A stretch of DNA of 7,024 nt. It comes from CAYRKQ01 sp964621845 (lineage in GTDB: Bacteria > Patescibacteriota > Saccharimonadia > Saccharimonadales > UBA7683). Below the pieces are notes generated by a model, which worked only from the letters and a program-made list of their open reading frames with translations, was not told where the DNA came from and ran no database searches. The translations under genes and the position numbers were made by a program. Numbering within the stretch: the first letter of the stretch is position 1; the number at the start of each line of letters is the position of its first letter. Below are positions 4,459 to 7,024 of this stretch, piece by piece. Location: the NCBI GenBank assembly GCA_964621845.1, contig CAZUOL010000069.1:1-7024 (forward strand). Reading direction: 5' to 3'.

Positions 4459-7024
4459 CTACAACGTAATTGTCACCACGGTACCTCGCCCCTCATGACT
4501 TAAGATGGTGGTTTCGCCACCGTACTTCTCAACGAGCAACCGAACAATGTACAGGCTTAGCCCAAGCCCCTGGTAATCAAAGATTTCATTTGACGTCGCT
4601 CGAGCAAAGGGCTGCATCAATGCCTCTACCTTCTCTTTTGCGATACCCTTACCGGTATCACCGACACTCAGCAACCGTTTATGACCTTTTTGCTTTGCCG
4701 AAACGTAAATATGACCACCTGCTGGCGTAAATTTGACTGCATTATCGACCAAATGCTCTAGAATGAAATCAAGCTCTTGTGGCGTAAACGGCAACGCAAT
4801 GTGCGGAGCGCCCTCGTACTTCAACATGAGGCCAAAACCAGCTGCGACGTCGGCGTGCTTAGCAATCTCTTGCTGCATAACGTAATCCTCTTGCAAGAGA
4901 ATGGCGCTTTCTGCTTTCGAGCGAGTCAGCTCGGCAACGTAACCAAAAGCAGTCACTACCTTGTTCAGATCAGTGGTAGCGCTGCCAAAATGCTTTACGA
5001 ATGCATCATCGTGCACGGTTGAGCTCAATGCCTGAACTTCATCAATGCGAGCATGAAGCCCATTTTGATGTGTAACAATGAAATCCTGCCGCTCTTTCAA
5101 TAACTGCTGGGCCGTTTTTTGGGTAAGTAAAATATCGGCGTTCAGTTGACGCTGTCGTTGCCAGCGGGCAAAGAAGAGCCCGGTAAGCAATGAGGTTGCC
5201 ACCACCATCACCAAGCTGAACGCAGTCGAGCCCGTTGACGCGCCAAAAAGTCGCACCTGTGACCCAAGCAGTATGCTAGCAAGCAACAAGACTATGGCCG
5301 AAGTAACTGGCACCAACACCCAGCCAGCAAATGAGTAGTGAGAAACCCTGCCGGCAGTTTGCAGCGATTGCTTCGTAGGCTGTGCACTCTCATTCAACTC
5401 TGCAACCAGGTCATTTATGTACTGTTTGAGGTTGTTGATTGCATCTTGAAGCACGGGCGATACATCCTGTGGCCGCACAGCCTGCAATGCCTCCACGGTA
5501 AGCGCCATAGTTGCAGTTGGAGTAGTAAGGTAATGTGTTGCAATGTGCAAGAAGCCTTGCAGATCTTCAGTTGTTTTTTGAATCAAATCAAGCTCTTTTT
5601 GTGCTTTTCTATTTTGACATGTTTGCCGATATGCCTGAAGCAAGTACAGCGCTGCCAGAATCTGCAAGAGAAAGAGCGGCAGATTTTTTGCAAAACCAGC
5701 TGCCACACCGTTTATTGCATACATTTTTTGTTCATTTATGCTGAGCGAGAGACCTGGGTTGGTGAATCCTAAAATTGGAGCAGGGGTTACCTTCTTTTTT
5801 GAAACAAAGAAGGTAACGGGATCTGTAGCCGTTTGTTTGCCGTTGCTATCTTCTGCCACTGCGATGACCGCATAAGTGCCCTCCTTTAGGTTCTGCAGTC
5901 TGTATTCAAATGGTGCTCTCGCATCTCGGCCAACCAGTTTCCCGTTCAGATAAAAGCGAACCTCTGTCAGCCTCACCTGACTCGTAGCAACAGCCTTCGC
6001 TGTAATCGTATCACCCAGCTTAAAATGCTGGCCTATCTTGGGGGCGATTATCTTCACGCTCGGGCCTACTTCAGTTACACCGGTGATGACTGGCGCAGGC
6101 GGAGTTACGGGTGTTTCAGTGGTAGTTGATGGACATGCTAGGGTAAAGGTTGTAGGGTCTCCATACGTTTTAGTCTGAGAACCATCAACTGCGAAGGCAC
6201 GGTAGAAGTATTGCCTGTTGCAGGTGAGCCCATTCAGCGTTTTATTGAAACTATTTGATGTAATATCTAAGCCCGAGACAGTGTTACCGTAGCTCGCAGT
6301 TGTTCCCCATTCAAAACCAGCTGAAACAAAATTCCCAGCCCCCACACCGGAAACGGCACCTTTGAGTGTTGCTTGTGTTGCACTTATTTTTTGGGGCGAG
6401 AGGGTACTCACCTGCTTAAACTGATTCGAGCAATCCTTACCGGCATCAGTAATGCTCCAGGAATGACTGCTGATGATATCTGAGCGTTCAGCTTCGGCGC
6501 TACAGTACGTACTGGTACCTGCGTCAAAGGTCACTCCACTCTGCAGCCCCTGGCCCGCCCAACCCTTGAGCGTTGCGTCATAGTTTGCAGTAGAAAGCCC
6601 CGAGGGTGCAAAATCATAGCCAGGGCCCAATGAAAGTTGTTCTTTATTGAACATTCCAATAAGGCTCCCTTCATCGGATTGAATGCTTGAGACGTTCCAA
6701 CTTGCAAGCGACTGATCAAATGAGGTAGCACCTGCAAACATATAGCTCATTCCGAGCATGGCACTGGTATCCCAATTATCGAGTGGCTGATTGAAGGCGG
6801 TTGCCCCCATAAACATGCCGAGTGGATTATAGACAGAGCTGATATCCCAGGTGTTTATGTTCTGATTGAAGCTGGAGGCATTTGCAAACATGCGCATTGT
6901 AATCTGAAGGCTTGAGGTATCCCAATTATCGAGTGGTTGATTGAACGCGGTTGCCCCCTCAAACATCGCAAACGTATCTTTTACGTGGCTAACATCCCAG
7001 GTGTTTATGTTCTGATTAAAGCTG
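4459..7024 (-). CDS. DUF285/BspA-repeat surface sensor histidine kinase, 5' end missing
   Basis: The frame is open through the right edge, and 19 repeat residues precede the first in-window ATG (6966), so the true start is outside. Numbering from that ATG gives 835 residues. Residues 1-106 are DUF285/BspA repeats with a 25-residue period (FNQPLDNWDTS type). Residues 124-179 are the cap common after such repeats (NYDATLKGW, TYCSAEAERS, SITDAGKDC). Residues 186-278 are fibronectin-III-like, 279-299 a Thr/Pro linker, and 300-390 an Ig-like fold. TM1 is about 428-446; a DHp-like hairpin with H478-YLTTP spans 455-528. TM2 (547-568) and TM3 (581-600) follow, then a second DHp-like hairpin (604-690) with H633. 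The HATPase spans about 722-835: N-box N742, G1 DTGKGI (770-775), F-box PFARA, G2 GLGLSL (800-805). Basic residues after TM1 and TM3 place both kinase parts inside the cell and the repeats outside. It probably senses contact or a surface ligand; the partner regulator is not in view. Confidence 0.9.
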   Translation of the reverse strand, partial: SFNQNINTWDVSHVKDTFAMFEGATAFNQPLDNWDTSSLQITMRMFANASSFNQNINTWDISSVYNPLGMFMGATAFNQPLDNWDTSAMLGMSYMFAGATSFDQSLASWNVSSIQSDEGSLIGMFNKEQLSLGPGYDFAPSGLSTANYDATLKGWAGQGLQSGVTFDAGTSTYCSAEAERSDIISSHSWSITDAGKDCSNQFKQVSTLSPQKISATQATLKGAVSGVGAGNFVSAGFEWGTTASYGNTVSGLDITSNSFNKTLNGLTCNRQYFYRAFAVDGSQTKTYGDPTTFTLACPSTTTETPVTPPAPVITGVTEVGPSVKIIAPKIGQHFKLGDTITAKAVATSQVRLTEVRFYLNGKLVGRDARAPFEYRLQNLKEGTYAVIAVAEDSNGKQTATDPVTFFVSKKKVTPAPILGFTNPGLSLSINEQKMYAINGVAAGFAKNLPLFLLQILAALYLLQAYRQTCQNRKAQKELDLIQKTTEDLQGFLHIATHYLTTPTATMALTVEALQAVRPQDVSPVLQDAINNLKQYINDLVAELNESAQPTKQSLQTAGRVSHYSFAGWVLVPVTSAIVLLLASILLGSQVRLFGASTGSTAFSLVMVVATSLLTGLFFARWQRQRQLNADILLTQKTAQQLLKERQDFIVTHQNGLHARIDEVQALSSTVHDDAFVKHFGSATTDLNKVVTAFGYVAELTRSKAESAILLQEDYVMQQEIAKHADVAAGFGLMLKYEGAPHIALPFTPQELDFILEHLVDNAVKFTPAGGHIYVSAKQKGHKRLLSVGDTGKGIAKEKVEALMQPFARATSNEIFDYQGLGLSLYIVRLLVEKYGGETTILSHEGRGTVVTITL
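5786..5817. repeat. Perfect 12-bp inverted repeat inside the kinase gene
   Basis: GTTACCTTCTTT (5786-5797) and its exact reverse complement AAAGAAGGTAAC (5806-5817) flank an 8-base loop. It lies where the Ig-like domain ends and the juxtamembrane linker before TM1 begins, and encodes VTFFVSKKKVT. The stem is AT-rich and has no following T-tract, so it does not look like an intrinsic terminator. Confidence 0.7.
6649..7024 (-). repeat. Tandem 75-bp DUF285 coding repeats with 150-bp higher-order unit
   Basis: Five repeat units are visible, with phenylalanine at residues -17, 8, 33, 58 and 83 of the kinase, exactly 25 residues (75 bases) apart. Two unit types alternate: FNQPLDNWDTS and FNQNINTWDIS. 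This gives a DNA-level repeat of 150 bases: 6766-6874 and 6916-7024 are about four-fifths identical by hand count. The last unit, nearest the membrane, is degenerate and carries an insertion before its closing Met-Phe. The array continues past the right edge. Confidence 0.85.

Noticed and set aside
5338..5772. Plus-strand open frame of 144 codons opposite the kinase membrane region
   Set aside because: It mirrors the TM1/DHp1 coding sequence of the minus strand; its Cys/Leu-rich product has no recognisable motif and no promoter or ribosome site.
5786..5817. Intrinsic terminator at the inverted repeat
   Set aside because: The stem is AT-rich, there is no T-run after it on the coding strand, and it sits in the middle of an intact reading frame.
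6964..6966. ATG at 6966 as the start of the histidine kinase gene
   Set aside because: The frame stays open upstream to the edge, and the 19 preceding residues (SFNQNINTWDVS and onward) are another DUF285 repeat in register. A surface protein would also need a signal peptide, which is not here.
6649..7024. CRISPR-like array from the regular repeats
   Set aside because: The repeats are in-frame 75-base coding units of a DUF285 domain without unique spacers of constant size.
1..7024. Recoded UGA (code 25 or 4) as in Gracilibacteria or Mycoplasma
   Set aside because: All genes read through with standard stops, tryptophan is encoded by TGG at conserved positions, and no conserved domain is interrupted by TGA.

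Overview
The window looks like a compact bacterial chromosome with moderate GC content. Seven genes fill almost all of it: six on the minus strand and one on the plus strand, with no gap longer than about 65 bases and no RNA gene, insertion sequence or CRISPR array. The gene density, BspA/DUF285-type surface repeats fused to other domains, short proteins and leaderless-looking promoters would fit a Patescibacteria/CPR genome, perhaps Saccharibacteria. That placement is a guess from general character and not a proven assignment. The standard bacterial code reads every gene without internal stops.

Layout. Positions 1-1175 (minus) hold ftsA, the actin-like cell-division protein, whose 3' end runs off the left edge. 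A divergent promoter region of 62 bases separates it from a 200-residue HD-domain phosphohydrolase on the plus strand (1238-1840). That gene converges on an unrecognised 183-residue acidic protein (1837-2388, minus), and the two stop codons interlock in the palindrome CTAG. Next, read from right to left, comes a tight four-gene minus-strand operon at 4418-2430: rpsU (ribosomal protein S21), a GatB/YqeY-domain gene, adk (adenylate kinase) and map (methionine aminopeptidase). Its internal gaps are 2, 4 and 0 bases. This puts the rpsU-yqeY pair of one classical neighbourhood next to the adk-map pair of another, making a small translation and housekeeping unit.

From 4459 to the right edge (minus) runs the most unusual gene. 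It encodes a very large membrane sensor histidine kinase whose outside part is built like a surface adhesin: DUF285/BspA leucine-rich repeats with a cysteine-containing cap, a fibronectin-III-like domain and an Ig-like domain. A transmembrane helix follows, then a first histidine-kinase DHp-like hairpin, two more transmembrane helices, a second DHp-like hairpin and a complete HATPase domain. Its 5' end lies outside the window. No response regulator is visible nearby.

The four promoters that can be read (ftsA, the HD gene, the 183-residue gene and rpsU) share one geometry: the -10 hexamer ends only 6 or 7 bases before the start codon. This predicts transcripts that begin at or next to AUG, that is, leaderless mRNAs. 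Genes inside the operon lack clear Shine-Dalgarno sites, apart from a weak purine run before map, and probably depend on translational coupling.
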